Counted from the first letter of the stretch, positions 25,275 through 33,819 are shown. The stretch: DNA of 44,131 nt from Candidatus Brevibacterium intestinigallinarum (GCA_019117325.1 DWZY01000329.1:1-44131); one strand, 5' to 3'. Numbers and translations: made by a program. The notes: a model not told the origin generated them from the sequence alone.

Positions 25275-26139
25275 GCGGGATGCGGCAGTCGCAGTCGGGG
25301 TGGAACCGCGCCGGTGACTGCGATCGCTCACCCGTGCGGGCGCTGATGCGCAGGAGCGGTCCCAGCTCCGCCAGTCCCATCGCCCACGCGCGCAGCAGCC
25401 GTGCCGTCTCGACTGCCGCGCTCCGCAGCAGGAGGGGGTCGACGAGGGCGTGTGACGACCGTGCCCGCAGCTGCTGCCACCCGGCGAACCAGCCCTCGTC
25501 CTCGTCCCGCGTGTGGAGCACTGCGCACGTGAGGCACGGTGTCGCTCCCGGTCGCACGGGGGTCAGGTCCGCCTGCTGATCACCCAGCCGGATCGACACG
25601 TGGTCGGCCTCCTCCGCGAACAGGCGGGAGGCATCGTCGACGCTCGCCGTCCAGCGGTCGACCAGGACGGTCAGGGCACGTGCTGCACCGGCAGACAGGG
25701 CCTCGTCGATGCTGGCGACCGGTCGGGGCGTGAAGCCCGTGGCTCCCAGTGCCTCTGCGACGACCGCGGCATCGGTTCCCACGACGAATACGGGCCGGTC
25801 GCTCACCGCTCGTGCGGTCTCGACAGCGCCCAGGCCGTGGAGCGCGGCGAAGCACTCGACATGATCGCGCGCGACGGGCCCGCCTGCCGCGGCATGAGAG
25901 GGAGCGAGCGCGCCGGCCTCGGTCAGCAGGTCCAGCAGGGACAGCGCGCGGGTGCGGCCGACACCGCGGCGCTGGGCCGCCTCCAGGTACTCGTCCGGCT
26001 CGCACCCGCGGCACAGGCGGTCGATGAGCGAGAGATCGCCCGCGGTGAGACCGTCGATGAGGACGGGATCGTCGACGCCCAGCTGGACGCTCGACTCCGT
26101 TCTGCGGACCAGTGCGACGCTTCTGTGGAACTGCAGCAT
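25213..26139 (-). CDS. TOMM cyclodehydratase / leader-peptide-binding-like conserved protein (Rv3196-like)
   Basis: A 308-residue protein with three parts. An N-terminal winged-helix-like segment resembles an RRE/leader-binding domain (QLGVDDPVLIDGLTAGDLSL; GVGRTRALSLLDLLTEAGAL). A Rossmann-like middle contains PVFVVGTDAAVVAEALG. The C-terminal part has PGATPCLTCAVLHTRDEDEGW, close to the ThiF-like/ocin-ThiF pattern PCLxCxxLHRxxxDPxW, and a final FHPDCDCRIPL. CxxC plus CxC could bind zinc. No YcaO gene or precursor peptide is nearby, so a natural-product role is doubtful. The gene is a standing member of this actinobacterial locus, and its true job is unknown. AGGAGG lies 6 bases before the ATG. 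It overlaps uvrD2 tail to tail. Confidence 0.65.
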   Translation of the reverse strand: MLQFHRSVALVRRTESSVQLGVDDPVLIDGLTAGDLSLIDRLCRGCEPDEYLEAAQRRGVGRTRALSLLDLLTEAGALAPSHAAAGGPVARDHVECFAALHGLGAVETARAVSDRPVFVVGTDAAVVAEALGATGFTPRPVASIDEALSAGAARALTVLVDRWTASVDDASRLFAEEADHVSIRLGDQQADLTPVRPGATPCLTCAVLHTRDEDEGWFAGWQQLRARSSHALVDPLLLRSAAVETARLLRAWAMGLAELGPLLRISARTGERSQSPARFHPDCDCRIPLSASGEPGSVPGSRVRTAPA

Positions 26140-26539
26140 GGGGGCCTCCTCACCCTCCACCGTAGGGAGTGAGAGGCGTGCGGGGGAGCCTGGGCGGGAA
26201 GCTGTGGAGAAACATGTGGAAACAGAGCACCGGAAGGTGAGCGCGACGGGGCCGTGCCGCGTGTGGCAGCCGGTTGTCGCGCACCTCCCGGTGCATCTGC
26301 CCCCCAGCCTCGCGCGGCGTTCGTGAGCCTTCCCCCAGCCCACGAACCCCGGGTTTTCCGAGGGTATGACACACAAACCTAGGAGTCGCAGACCGGCACG
26401 TCAACGCGCGCGTGCACACCCGTGTCCGCCCAGCTGTGGATAACGTGTTGACGACACGCGGTGCCCTGTGCGCGCCGATGTGGACGGAGCGTGGCTGAGA
26501 AGTCCCACATCCGCGGGACTCAGCGGATTCCGCTGTGGA
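26124..26539. repeat. cluster of six same-orientation TGTGGA motifs (DnaA-box cores)
   Basis: TGTGGA starts at 26124, 26203, 26215, 26435, 26479 and 26534, always on the plus strand; the first lies in the coding region of the gene before. The copy at 26435-26443 reads TGTGGATAA, whose complement TTATCCACA is a consensus DnaA box. Those at 26203 (complement TTCTCCACA) and 26479 (CCGTCCACA) are near matches. Apart from these and the inverted repeat at 26552, the gap 26140-26623 shows no gene. The stretch from 26340 to 26400 is less GC-rich than its surroundings. Confidence 0.5.
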
Positions 26540-26551
26540 TGTGCACTCGCA

Positions 26552-26575
26552 CAGAAATGTTGCGAAGAATTTCTG
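26552..26575. promoter_or_regulatory. inverted repeat, possible operator upstream of the metallopeptidase gene
   Basis: CAGAAAT (26552-26558) and ATTTCTG (26569-26575) form a perfect 7-bp inverted repeat with a 10-base spacer. It lies about 36 bases before the putative -10 at 26611, where a regulator could act on transcription. Confidence 0.4.
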
Positions 26576-26610
26576 CCGGACCGGCGTCCGGTCATGTCCG
26601 CGCCTGTCGC

Positions 26611-26616
26611 TACCGT
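26611..26616 (+). promoter_or_regulatory. -10 element of a leaderless metallopeptidase transcript
   Basis: TACCGT ends 7 bases before ATG 26624 and supports that start over the in-frame ATG at 26594. No ribosome-binding site is present. Confidence 0.4.
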
Positions 26617-26623
26617 GTGGTCC

Positions 26624-27202
26624 ATGGAGACACCGGACGCTTCGAGGACCACGGGTCCCGTCACGCGCAGCCCGGACCAGGTGCTGGCGGCGATCGAGGA
26701 CGGCTCGGTCGTCCTCCGCCGGTCGGCGCGCCGGCGCAAGACGATCGCGGTCACACGGGAGGGGGAGACCTGGGTGCTGGCCGTGCCCAGGGACTTCCGC
26801 CCGGCTCAGCATGCGGAGTCCATCGCCGCCCTGCTCGCCCGCGCAGAGAAGCGCGCGGCACGCGTTCCGGCCAGTGACCAGCAGCTGCTGGAGAGAGCCC
26901 TCAGGCTGAATGAGCAGTACTTCGACGACGGCATCGCTCCCGCCTCCGTCGTGTGGGTCGACAACCAGAACTCGCGCTTCGCCTCGACGACCACGGCGCA
27001 TCGCACGATCCGCGTGTCCTCGAAGATCGCGCAGGTGCCCGGCTGGGTGCTGGATTCAGTGCTGGTCCACGAGCTGGCGCATCTGCGGCGCGCGGACCAC
27101 TCAGCGGAGTTCCACGCCCTCGCGCGGCGCTACCCGCACACCCAGAAGGCAGAGGTCTTCCTCGAGGGCTTCAGCCACGGGCAGCGGGTCGGGGACGGCT
27201 GA
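26624..27202 (+). CDS. YgjP-like (M48/DUF45) zinc metallopeptidase
   Basis: A 192-residue protein. VLRRSARRRKTIAVTRE near the start is the YgjP-type beta segment. The middle contains the SRFASTT and IRVSSKIAQVPGWVLDSVLVHE region. The active site is HELAHLRRADHSAEFHALARRYP, with HExxH and the third ligand His in the HSxxF element. This is the DUF45/SprT-like minigluzincin pattern. Proteins of this type are often annotated M48 and regularly neighbour the DUF2342 gene in actinobacteria. The substrate is unknown. It converges with the NUDIX gene. Confidence 0.85.
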   Translation: METPDASRTTGPVTRSPDQVLAAIEDGSVVLRRSARRRKTIAVTREGETWVLAVPRDFRPAQHAESIAALLARAEKRAARVPASDQQLLERALRLNEQYFDDGIAPASVVWVDNQNSRFASTTTAHRTIRVSSKIAQVPGWVLDSVLVHELAHLRRADHSAEFHALARRYPHTQKAEVFLEGFSHGQRVGDG

Positions 27203-27284
27203 CCGGTGCGCGTCCGGCCGCGTGGATGGACACGGAAGATTCGCCTGGGCGGAACCGGGAAGCGCGTCCGGACGAGTCCGGGAG

Positions 27285-27899
27285 TCACGGCAGCGCGCCG
27301 AGCCTCCGCAACAGGGACGGCAGATCGCGTCGCAGGTCCGCAGCCGTGCCCTGCGGCAGTGCGGAGGGGGAGAACCAGTCGACCCGGGAGATCCCCGCAT
27401 CCGTCGTCTGCAGTGCGACCCGGTGCGGTGCACGGGCTGCGAAGAGGATGTCCACGTGGGCCTCGCACTGTGCGGTGCCCACCGGGAACTCGCGGACGGC
27501 GAGGGGGCCAGCGCTGAGGCGGACGGAGTCCGCTCCGACTGCGCCACTGCTGGCCGTCGCGATCGCGTCCACCTCGATCGAGGACTCTTCGCGCAGTTCC
27601 CTCACCGCGGCGTTGCGCAGGCTCGCGTCACCGGGATCCACGTGGCCGCCCAGCTGCCGCCACTGCCCCGACTTGACATGCAGGCCCAGCGCGATCGCCG
27701 GGTCGTGCGACGGGCCCGCCACCAGCAGGCAGCTGACTGTCAGGTGACGGGGACTGTCCGCGCGCAGGACGGCGAGGGCCCCGGACCGCAGTGACTCGCG
27801 CGCGGCCCGGGCCATCTCAACCTCGTCGGCCGGTGCGACCGCTGCGATCCGCGCGGGATCCAGCTCCTCGAGGAGGGCCGCCAGGGGGTCAGTCGTCAC
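27285..27899 (-). CDS. NUDIX hydrolase
   Basis: A 204-residue protein with a slightly irregular Nudix box, LGGHVDPGDASLRNAAV followed by RELREESSI (the final Gly is Ser), in the middle of the chain. SCLLVAGPSHDPAIALGLHVKSGQW precedes it and AHVDILFAAR follows, a typical Nudix beta sandwich. The substrate is not predictable. The GTG start at 27899 lies 11 bases inside the end of the upstream DUF2342 gene, so the pair forms an operon. The frame is open further upstream, but only opposite DUF2342 coding. Confidence 0.85.
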   Translation of the reverse strand: MTTDPLAALLEELDPARIAAVAPADEVEMARAARESLRSGALAVLRADSPRHLTVSCLLVAGPSHDPAIALGLHVKSGQWRQLGGHVDPGDASLRNAAVRELREESSIEVDAIATASSGAVGADSVRLSAGPLAVREFPVGTAQCEAHVDILFAARAPHRVALQTTDAGISRVDWFSPSALPQGTAADLRRDLPSLLRRLGALP

Positions 27900-29247
27900 T
27901 GCGGTCGGACGGGGTGTCCGGACCATCCGCCTCGCGCAGGATCCGCTCGAGCGCCTCGTCCAGGGAGGAATCGGACGCCCAGTCCGACTGCCGGCGCTCG
28001 TCGTAGCCCAGCGGGTCATCGAGGTCCTGCGTGGTGGGCAGGGTGTCCGGGTGATCGAATACAGCGTCGCGTGCCTCTGCGCCCGACTTCTGCTCGAGGA
28101 AGGTGAAGAGCGCGGCGGCGTCCCGCAGACGGCGCGGCCGCAGCGAGAAGCCGATGTGCGCGGCGAAGGCGGCCTCGGCCTCGGACTCGGAGGCGAGCCG
28201 GCTGCGCAGGGCCTCGCGGATCGCGTCGCGGTCCTCGAGGGCCTCGCACGCGGCGTGGACGACGACATCGGACCAGCCCGCGATGACGGACAGCAGGTTC
28301 TCCAGCGCGGTGAGCGCCTCCTTCTGCGCGGCGGTCGTCGCCGGGGCGAGCATGCCGGACCGCAGCTCCTCGGCCATGCGCTGCATCTCCGCCGGGTCCG
28401 TGCCGGGCGACAGGTTCTGCATGCGGCTGAGGTCCACCTGCACGCCCGCGGCGTACTTGGCGAGGGCCGTCTCGACGTGTCCCTTCAGCCAGGGGTTCTT
28501 CGCGAACAGCCACAGGTGCGCGAGCTCACGCGCCGCCAGCCAGATCCGCAGCTGTGTGGGGTCCACGTCCATCTCCGCCGCAGCGCCCGGGAGGTTCGCC
28601 TCGACGAGGACGGGGGAGGAGCCGAACAGCGGCAGGCCGAACTCCGTGCCGCTCAGGACGGCGCCGGACAGTGAGGCGACAGCCTCGCCGATCTGGATCG
28701 AGAACATCGACTGGCTCATCGAGGTGAGCATCTGGCCCGCGCCCGCCATGAGCTGGGCCATCTCCGGGGGCAGCTGCTCCGTGAGGCTCTCCACCATGGA
28801 CTCGGACATGTTCCGGCGGACGGGGTCGGCCAGGCGGCGCCACTCATCCAGTGATCCCTTGGCCCAGGCTGCGCGGTTGAGCGCGCGCGGCTCGCCCACC
28901 CCGGAGACGGGGTCGATGACGCGCTCCAGCCAGAGCTCGGCCAGGCGGAAGGCGTCCGTGGAGTTCCGCTCGAGGTCTGCGCTGATTGCGGGGTCCGGCG
29001 TGGGGACCGACTGCTCGATGACTCGCTGGGCCGCCGCAGAGGAATCACCGCCGGAGAACATGCCCTGCAGCTGTCCCAGCATCCCCTGGAGCATCGACGG
29101 GTCCAGCGGCATGCCTCCGGCCTGACCGCTCGCACCGGGGAAGCCCTGCCCGCCGGGACCGAAGACCATGCCGAACATCTGCTCGAAGGGGTTCTGGCCG
29201 TTCTCGTCGCCGTCGTCGGGTGTCCGGTCGTCGTTCGTGTCGCTCAT
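27889..29247 (-). CDS. DUF2342 / zinc-dependent metalloprotease-like protein (Rv3195-like)
   Basis: A 452-residue protein. The N-terminal 70 residues are Gly/Met/Gln-rich and flexible (NPFEQMFGMVFGPGGQGFP). The DUF2342 body includes EPRALNRAAWAKGSLDEW, SMSQSMFSIQIGEAVASLSGAVLSG, LFGSSPVLVEANL and the helix IWLAARELAHLWLFAKNPWL. In the related F420-linked branch this helix carries HExxH; here it is REL-AH (240-244), so the first His ligand is absent and catalytic metal binding is uncertain. The gene is adjacent to the PDZ-Lon gene, in divergent orientation, as in mycobacteria. Start ATG 29247; a TAAGGT -10 lies upstream. Confidence 0.83.
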   Translation of the reverse strand: MSDTNDDRTPDDGDENGQNPFEQMFGMVFGPGGQGFPGASGQAGGMPLDPSMLQGMLGQLQGMFSGGDSSAAAQRVIEQSVPTPDPAISADLERNSTDAFRLAELWLERVIDPVSGVGEPRALNRAAWAKGSLDEWRRLADPVRRNMSESMVESLTEQLPPEMAQLMAGAGQMLTSMSQSMFSIQIGEAVASLSGAVLSGTEFGLPLFGSSPVLVEANLPGAAAEMDVDPTQLRIWLAARELAHLWLFAKNPWLKGHVETALAKYAAGVQVDLSRMQNLSPGTDPAEMQRMAEELRSGMLAPATTAAQKEALTALENLLSVIAGWSDVVVHAACEALEDRDAIREALRSRLASESEAEAAFAAHIGFSLRPRRLRDAAALFTFLEQKSGAEARDAVFDHPDTLPTTQDLDDPLGYDERRQSDWASDSSLDEALERILREADGPDTPSDRSDD

Positions 29248-29320
29248 GGCCGTCCCTCATTCGTGTGGCTGCGGTCAGATGAACCGTGTCGGAAGCATCG
29301 TCCCGCGGGTCGTTGCGCCC

Positions 29321-29326
29321 ACCTTA
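29321..29326 (-). promoter_or_regulatory. -10 element (TAAGGT) for the DUF2342-NUDIX operon
   Basis: On the minus strand TAAGGT (29326 to 29321) lies 73 bases before ATG 29247, in the 242-base divergent spacer shared with the PDZ-Lon gene. No good -35 is seen. Confidence 0.4.
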
Positions 29327-29450
29327 ACGTTCAGGGGCCCGCCGCTTCTTCCCGTGCTGGCGGTTGCGCATCCACTTCCCAGCTCTCACCGGGCCGAAAC
29401 GCACCCGCAGTCGGGGCTCCATCCGATTTCAGGGGTGCACACCGCTCGAC

Positions 29451-29456
29451 TACACT
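29451..29456 (+). promoter_or_regulatory. -10 element (TACACT) for the PDZ-Lon gene
   Basis: TACACT lies 33 bases before the GTG at 29490. Transcription would begin near 29463, leaving room for the GGAGGA ribosome-binding site at 29477-29482. Confidence 0.45.
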
Positions 29457-29489
29457 GATCGGGACTCGATGACCTTGGAGGACCCCCAC

Positions 29490-30608
29490 GTGAGCGATTC
29501 CGCGCCCGCAGCAGGAGGCCGGTCCGTTCGCGACGGCGGACGCAGGGGCGCGCGGCTCCTCGGGTCATCGGGACTCTCCGGCATCATCCTCTATGTGCTG
29601 GTCTTCGCGCTGGCCATCACGCCGGTGCCCTATCTCCTCCAGACGCCCGGACCGGTCGTCAACACCCTGGAGCCCTACGAGGGCGTCGATCTCGTGTCGA
29701 TCAGCGGGACGGAGACCTACGAGGCGGAGGGCACCCTCGACATGCTGACGGTCGCCGTCGCCGGCGGCCCGGGCCGCGACATCTTCGCCGCGCAGGCGGT
29801 CACCTCGCTCATCAACGGCGTGGAGACCGTCGTCCCCTCGGAGGCCTACTACCCGCTCAGCACCACGCGTGATGAGGTCGAGGCGGCCAACAGCACGGAC
29901 ATGATCTCCTCGCAGGACGAGGCGACGGCCGCGGCGCTCACGGAGCTGGACATCGACTACGACTCCGTCATCGGCGTCAGCCAGGTCGTCGAGGACTCCG
30001 CCGCCGCTGGCGTCGTCGAGCCCGGCGATCACATCCTGGCCGTCGACGGTCAGGACATCGCCGGGACCGAGGAGGGCATGGCCGAGGTCCGCCAGGCCGT
30101 CGTCGACTCGACCGGTCCCATCGAACTCACACTGGACCGAGACGGGGAGACCGTCGACGCAACCGTCGAGCCGGTCGAGGCCGACGGTGTGCGCTCGATC
30201 GGCGTCGTCATGTCCCGTGCGTACAGCTTCCCCTTCGACGTCGACTTCGCCGTCGAGGGGATCGGCGGGCCGTCCGCCGGCACGATCTTCGCGCTCACGA
30301 TCATCGACCTGCTGACCGAGGGGAACCTGACGGGCGGGGAGGCGATCGCCGGGACCGGCGCCATCGATGCGTCCGGCCAGGTGTCTCCCATCGGCGGGGC
30401 GAGGCAGAAGGTCGCGGCGGCCGCGGCCTCGGGCGCGGAGTACTTCCTGTCACCGGCGGGCAACTGCGCAGAGGTGCTGGGAGCCCGCGGCGTCGACGAG
30501 CTGACGGTCGTGCGGATCGACGATCTCAGCGCGGCCCACCAGGCTGTCGCCAGCATCGCCGCAGGCGACACGGGCGATCTGCCCACCTGCACGGACGCAG
30601 CGCAGTGA
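29490..30608 (+). CDS. PDZ domain and Lon-type (S16) serine protease, membrane anchored
   Basis: A 372-residue protein with one membrane helix near the start (SGIILYVLVFALAITPVPYLL), then an extracellular part. A PDZ domain (VVEPGDHILAVDGQDI) is followed by a Lon protease domain with the Ser-Lys dyad in GGPSAGTIFAL and PIGGARQKVAAA. This is the YlbL/Rv3194c family. Bacillus YlbL takes part in removing a DNA-damage checkpoint cell-division inhibitor. I place the start at GTG 29490 because GGAGGA is 7 bases upstream; an in-frame ATG at 29469 lacks one. UPF0182 follows 102 bases later. Confidence 0.9.
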   Translation: MSDSAPAAGGRSVRDGGRRGARLLGSSGLSGIILYVLVFALAITPVPYLLQTPGPVVNTLEPYEGVDLVSISGTETYEAEGTLDMLTVAVAGGPGRDIFAAQAVTSLINGVETVVPSEAYYPLSTTRDEVEAANSTDMISSQDEATAAALTELDIDYDSVIGVSQVVEDSAAAGVVEPGDHILAVDGQDIAGTEEGMAEVRQAVVDSTGPIELTLDRDGETVDATVEPVEADGVRSIGVVMSRAYSFPFDVDFAVEGIGGPSAGTIFALTIIDLLTEGNLTGGEAIAGTGAIDASGQVSPIGGARQKVAAAAASGAEYFLSPAGNCAEVLGARGVDELTVVRIDDLSAAHQAVASIAAGDTGDLPTCTDAAQ

Positions 30609-30710
30609 CGAGCGCATCCGCAGACCAGACCACCCGCGCAGCCGCCGCGCGGACCCCTCGGCAGCACGGCTGGACACCCACAGCCGCAACACACGAATGA
30701 AAGGGCGACT

Positions 30711-33700
30711 GTGAGCTTCACCGCCAGACCCCCGCAGACACCCCCCAGCACGGGGAGCAGGCGCCCGTCGCCGCTGCTCCTCACCCTCATCGCGGTGCTC
30801 GCGCTCGTCGCGCTCTTCGTGGTCTTCGCGCAGATCTACACCGAGGTCCTGTGGTTCCGGCAGCTGGACCGCTTCGACGTCTTCGCGACCGAGTGGGTCG
30901 CCCGCTCGGCGCTGTTCGGCCTGGGCTTCGTGCTCATGGCCGTGCCCGTCTGGTACATGCTGTGGTCCGCGCACCGCGGTCGGCCCACGACGGTTCCGTC
31001 GAATCCCCGCGAGGAGAACCTCGACCGGTACCGCGAGGCCGTCGAGCCCCTGCGCCGCACGCTCACCTACGCGATCCCCGCTGTGCTGGGCGTGCTGGGC
31101 GGTGTGGCTCTCACCGCTTCGTGGCGGCAGGCGCTCCTGTTCCTCAATTCGGAGTCGTTCGGGCAGTCTGATCCGCAGTACCAGCACGACATCGGCTTCT
31201 ACATCTTCCAGCTGCCGATCGTCTCGACGATCGTCGACTTCCTGGGCATGGTCGCCCTCCTGGCAGTCGTCGCGGGCCTCGTCGCCCACTACCTCTTCGG
31301 CGGGCTGCGTCCGCGCGAGTCGCGCGGGTTCGATCTCACCCGCAGCGCGCGCGTGCACCTCGCGATCGCTCTGGGCGTCCTCGTCCTCATCCAGGCCGGG
31401 CGCCTGTTCCTGTGGCGCTACAGCAAGCTGACGGACAACAGCGGCCTCGTCACGGGTGCGACCTACACGGACGCGAACGCCGCACTGCCGGCGATCCTCA
31501 TCGTTGCGATCGCCGCGCTGCTGGTCGCCGCACTCGTGTTCTCGACGGCCTTCTTCAAGACCTTCCGGCTCACAGCGATCTCGCTGGGCATGCTCGTGGT
31601 GCTGGGCGCGGTTGCGATCATCGGCTTCCCCGCGGCGATGCAGCAGTTCCAGGTCAACCCCTCGCAGCAGAGCCTCGAGGCGGAGTACATCAACCGGCAC
31701 CTCGAGGCGACGCGAACCGCGTACGGCATCGACGACGTCGAGGTGATCCCGTACACGCCGTCGACGGAGGGCGAGTCCGGTGCGCTGCGCCAGGACGCTG
31801 TGACCGCTGCGAGCGTTCGTCTGCTGGACCCCAACCTCGTGTCCGACACGTTCCGCCAGCTGCAGCAGACGCGTTCGTACTACGCGTTCCCCGAGCAGCT
31901 GGACGTCGACCGCTACGACATCGACGGCGTGAGCGAGGACACGGTCATCGCGCTGCGCGAGCTCGACCCCAACGCCCTGTCGGACAACACCTGGGTCAAC
32001 CAGGCGACGGTCTACACGCACGGCTTCGGCGTCGTCGCCGCGCACGGCAGCCGCCGCGGGCCGGACGGGGAGCCCTCGTTCTTCGAGGCGTCGATCCCCG
32101 CCAGCGGTGTGCTGACGGATCAGAGCGAGTACGAGCCGCGCATCTACTTCGGTGAGCGCTCGACCCAGTACTCGATCGTGGGTGCGCCGGAGGGTGCCAA
32201 CCCGATCGAGCTCGACTACCCGGCGGATGACCAGGAAGGCTCCGGCCAGGTGAACTACACGTTCTCCGGCGACGGCGGCCCCAGCGTGGGCGACTTCTTC
32301 AACCGCCTGCTCTACGCGATCAAGTTCCAGGATGAGCAGATCGTCCTGGCGGACACGCTGAACGACGAGTCGCAGATCCTCTACGACCGGACACCCCGTG
32401 AGCGCGTCGCCAAGCTGGCGCCGTTCCTCGAGGTCGATGGCGATCCGTACCCCGCCGTCGTCGACGGTCGGGTCAAGTGGATCCTCGACGGATACACGAC
32501 GTCGAACCAGTATCCGTACTCGCGGCCGTCGGTGCTGCAGGAGGCGACGACGGACTCGACGACGGCCGGCAGCAGCGCGGTTGTCGCACTGCCGGACGAG
32601 CAGGTCAACTACATCCGCAACTCCGTCAAGGTCACGGTGGATGCGTACGACGGCTCGGTCGACATGTACGAGTGGGACGAGGATGACCCGGTCCTCGACG
32701 CCTGGATGAACGTCTTCCCGGATCTCATCAAGCCGGCCTCGGAGATCTCGAGCGATCTCATGAGCCACATCCGCTACCCGGAGGATCTGTTCAAGGTCCA
32801 GCGCTCGCTCCTGACGCAGTACCACGTGTCGAACGCCAGCGAGTACTACTCGGGACAGGACTTCTGGACGCTGCCGATCGATCCCACGACGGATCAGGAG
32901 CGCCAGCTCCAGCAGCCGCCGTACTTCCTCACCCTGCAGATGCCGGGTCAGGAGGAGCCGTCGTTCTCGTTGACCTCGTCCTTCATCCCGCGGCCCAGCC
33001 AGGGGCAGACCCGCAACAACCTGACGGGCTTCCTCGCAGCGAACGCGGATGCGGGAAGTGAAGCCGGTGTCGTGAGCGACGAGTACGGCACCCTGCGACT
33101 GCTGCAGCTGCCCAGGAACACGACGTTCCCCGGCCCCGGTCAGGCGCAGAACAACTTCAACACCGAGCCCACGGTCCAGACGAGCCTCAACCTGCTGCGT
33201 CAGGGTGAGTCGCGCGTGGAGAACGGCAATCTCCTCACCCTCCCGGTGGCGGACGGGCTGCTGTACGTCCAGCCGGTCTACGTCCGGTCCGCCGGCGAGA
33301 CCTCGTACCCCGTGCTGCAGCGCGTGCTGGTCGCGTTCGGGGAGCAGATCGGCTTCGCTCCCACTCTGGATGAGGCGCTCGACCAGGTCTTCGGCGGAGA
33401 CTCCGGTGCGCGTGCCGGCGACTCGGATGCCGCGGGCGAGGGTGATGACGAGGCGACCGGCGGCACGGGTGGTGACGGCGACGACCAGGCGGCCAGCCTG
33501 GAAGATGCGCTGACCCGGGCCAAGGACGCGATGTCGGAAGCGGATGAGGCGCTCTCCAACGGCGACTTCGGCGCATACGGCGAGGCCCAGGAGCGCCTGC
33601 GCAAGGCGCTCGAGGACGCGATCGAGGCCGAGGGCGGCGACGCCGCTGCCGTGGACCCGGAGGCGAGCCCGGATGCGGCCGCGCCGGACGCTGCGGCCGA

Positions 33701-33713
33701 TGACGGGTCCTGA
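30711..33713 (+). CDS. UPF0182 family membrane protein (Rv3193c-like)
   Basis: A 1000-residue protein with seven membrane helices in the first 310 residues (about 22-45, 66-84, 117-138, 172-199, 216-234, 258-282, 288-311). A large extracytoplasmic domain follows, with the typical TVYTHGFGVVAAHG, PRIYFGE, DGYTTSNQYPYS and HIRYPEDLFKVQR. The tail (from about 905) is acidic, Gly/Asp-rich and ends in a short coiled coil (LEDALTRAKDAMSEADEAL). The function is unknown; it is universally linked with the PDZ-Lon gene in actinobacteria. The GTG start has AAAGGG 6 bases upstream. Confidence 0.92.
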   Translation: MSFTARPPQTPPSTGSRRPSPLLLTLIAVLALVALFVVFAQIYTEVLWFRQLDRFDVFATEWVARSALFGLGFVLMAVPVWYMLWSAHRGRPTTVPSNPREENLDRYREAVEPLRRTLTYAIPAVLGVLGGVALTASWRQALLFLNSESFGQSDPQYQHDIGFYIFQLPIVSTIVDFLGMVALLAVVAGLVAHYLFGGLRPRESRGFDLTRSARVHLAIALGVLVLIQAGRLFLWRYSKLTDNSGLVTGATYTDANAALPAILIVAIAALLVAALVFSTAFFKTFRLTAISLGMLVVLGAVAIIGFPAAMQQFQVNPSQQSLEAEYINRHLEATRTAYGIDDVEVIPYTPSTEGESGALRQDAVTAASVRLLDPNLVSDTFRQLQQTRSYYAFPEQLDVDRYDIDGVSEDTVIALRELDPNALSDNTWVNQATVYTHGFGVVAAHGSRRGPDGEPSFFEASIPASGVLTDQSEYEPRIYFGERSTQYSIVGAPEGANPIELDYPADDQEGSGQVNYTFSGDGGPSVGDFFNRLLYAIKFQDEQIVLADTLNDESQILYDRTPRERVAKLAPFLEVDGDPYPAVVDGRVKWILDGYTTSNQYPYSRPSVLQEATTDSTTAGSSAVVALPDEQVNYIRNSVKVTVDAYDGSVDMYEWDEDDPVLDAWMNVFPDLIKPASEISSDLMSHIRYPEDLFKVQRSLLTQYHVSNASEYYSGQDFWTLPIDPTTDQERQLQQPPYFLTLQMPGQEEPSFSLTSSFIPRPSQGQTRNNLTGFLAANADAGSEAGVVSDEYGTLRLLQLPRNTTFPGPGQAQNNFNTEPTVQTSLNLLRQGESRVENGNLLTLPVADGLLYVQPVYVRSAGETSYPVLQRVLVAFGEQIGFAPTLDEALDQVFGGDSGARAGDSDAAGEGDDEATGGTGGDGDDQAASLEDALTRAKDAMSEADEALSNGDFGAYGEAQERLRKALEDAIEAEGGDAAAVDPEASPDAAAPDAAADDGS

Positions 33714-33819
33714 CCTCACCTGATCAGCAGGAGCGCGGGGCCGGGCGGATCATTCCGCACGGCCCTGCGGCCGTCTGGGGGAGAGGTGGTCCGGGGGAGC
33801 GCGAGCGCAGTGGGCGCGC

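Noticed and set aside
25213..26139. A TOMM/RiPP biosynthetic cluster
   Set aside because: There is no YcaO, dehydrogenase, precursor peptide or transporter in the 44 kb, and the protein lies in a housekeeping neighbourhood.
26140..26623. A replication origin or a whiB7-like gene in the gap near uvrD2
   Set aside because: No dnaA/dnaN neighbours, no AT-rich unwinding region, and no frame with the four-cysteine WhiB pattern; only the DnaA-box-like cluster is reported.
29326..29352. GGAAG-N19-GTT on the minus strand upstream of the DUF2342 gene, as a third SigR promoter
   Set aside because: The last -35 base differs from GGAAT and a normal TAAGGT -10 overlaps the same spot, so it is not claimed; a regulon test could revive it.
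30450..33719. Very long minus-strand open frame opposite UPF0182 (over 1000 codons)
   Set aside because: It is Arg/Val/Gly/Glu-rich antisense of a clear UPF0182 gene, has no recognisable domain, and arises from the high GC third-position pattern.
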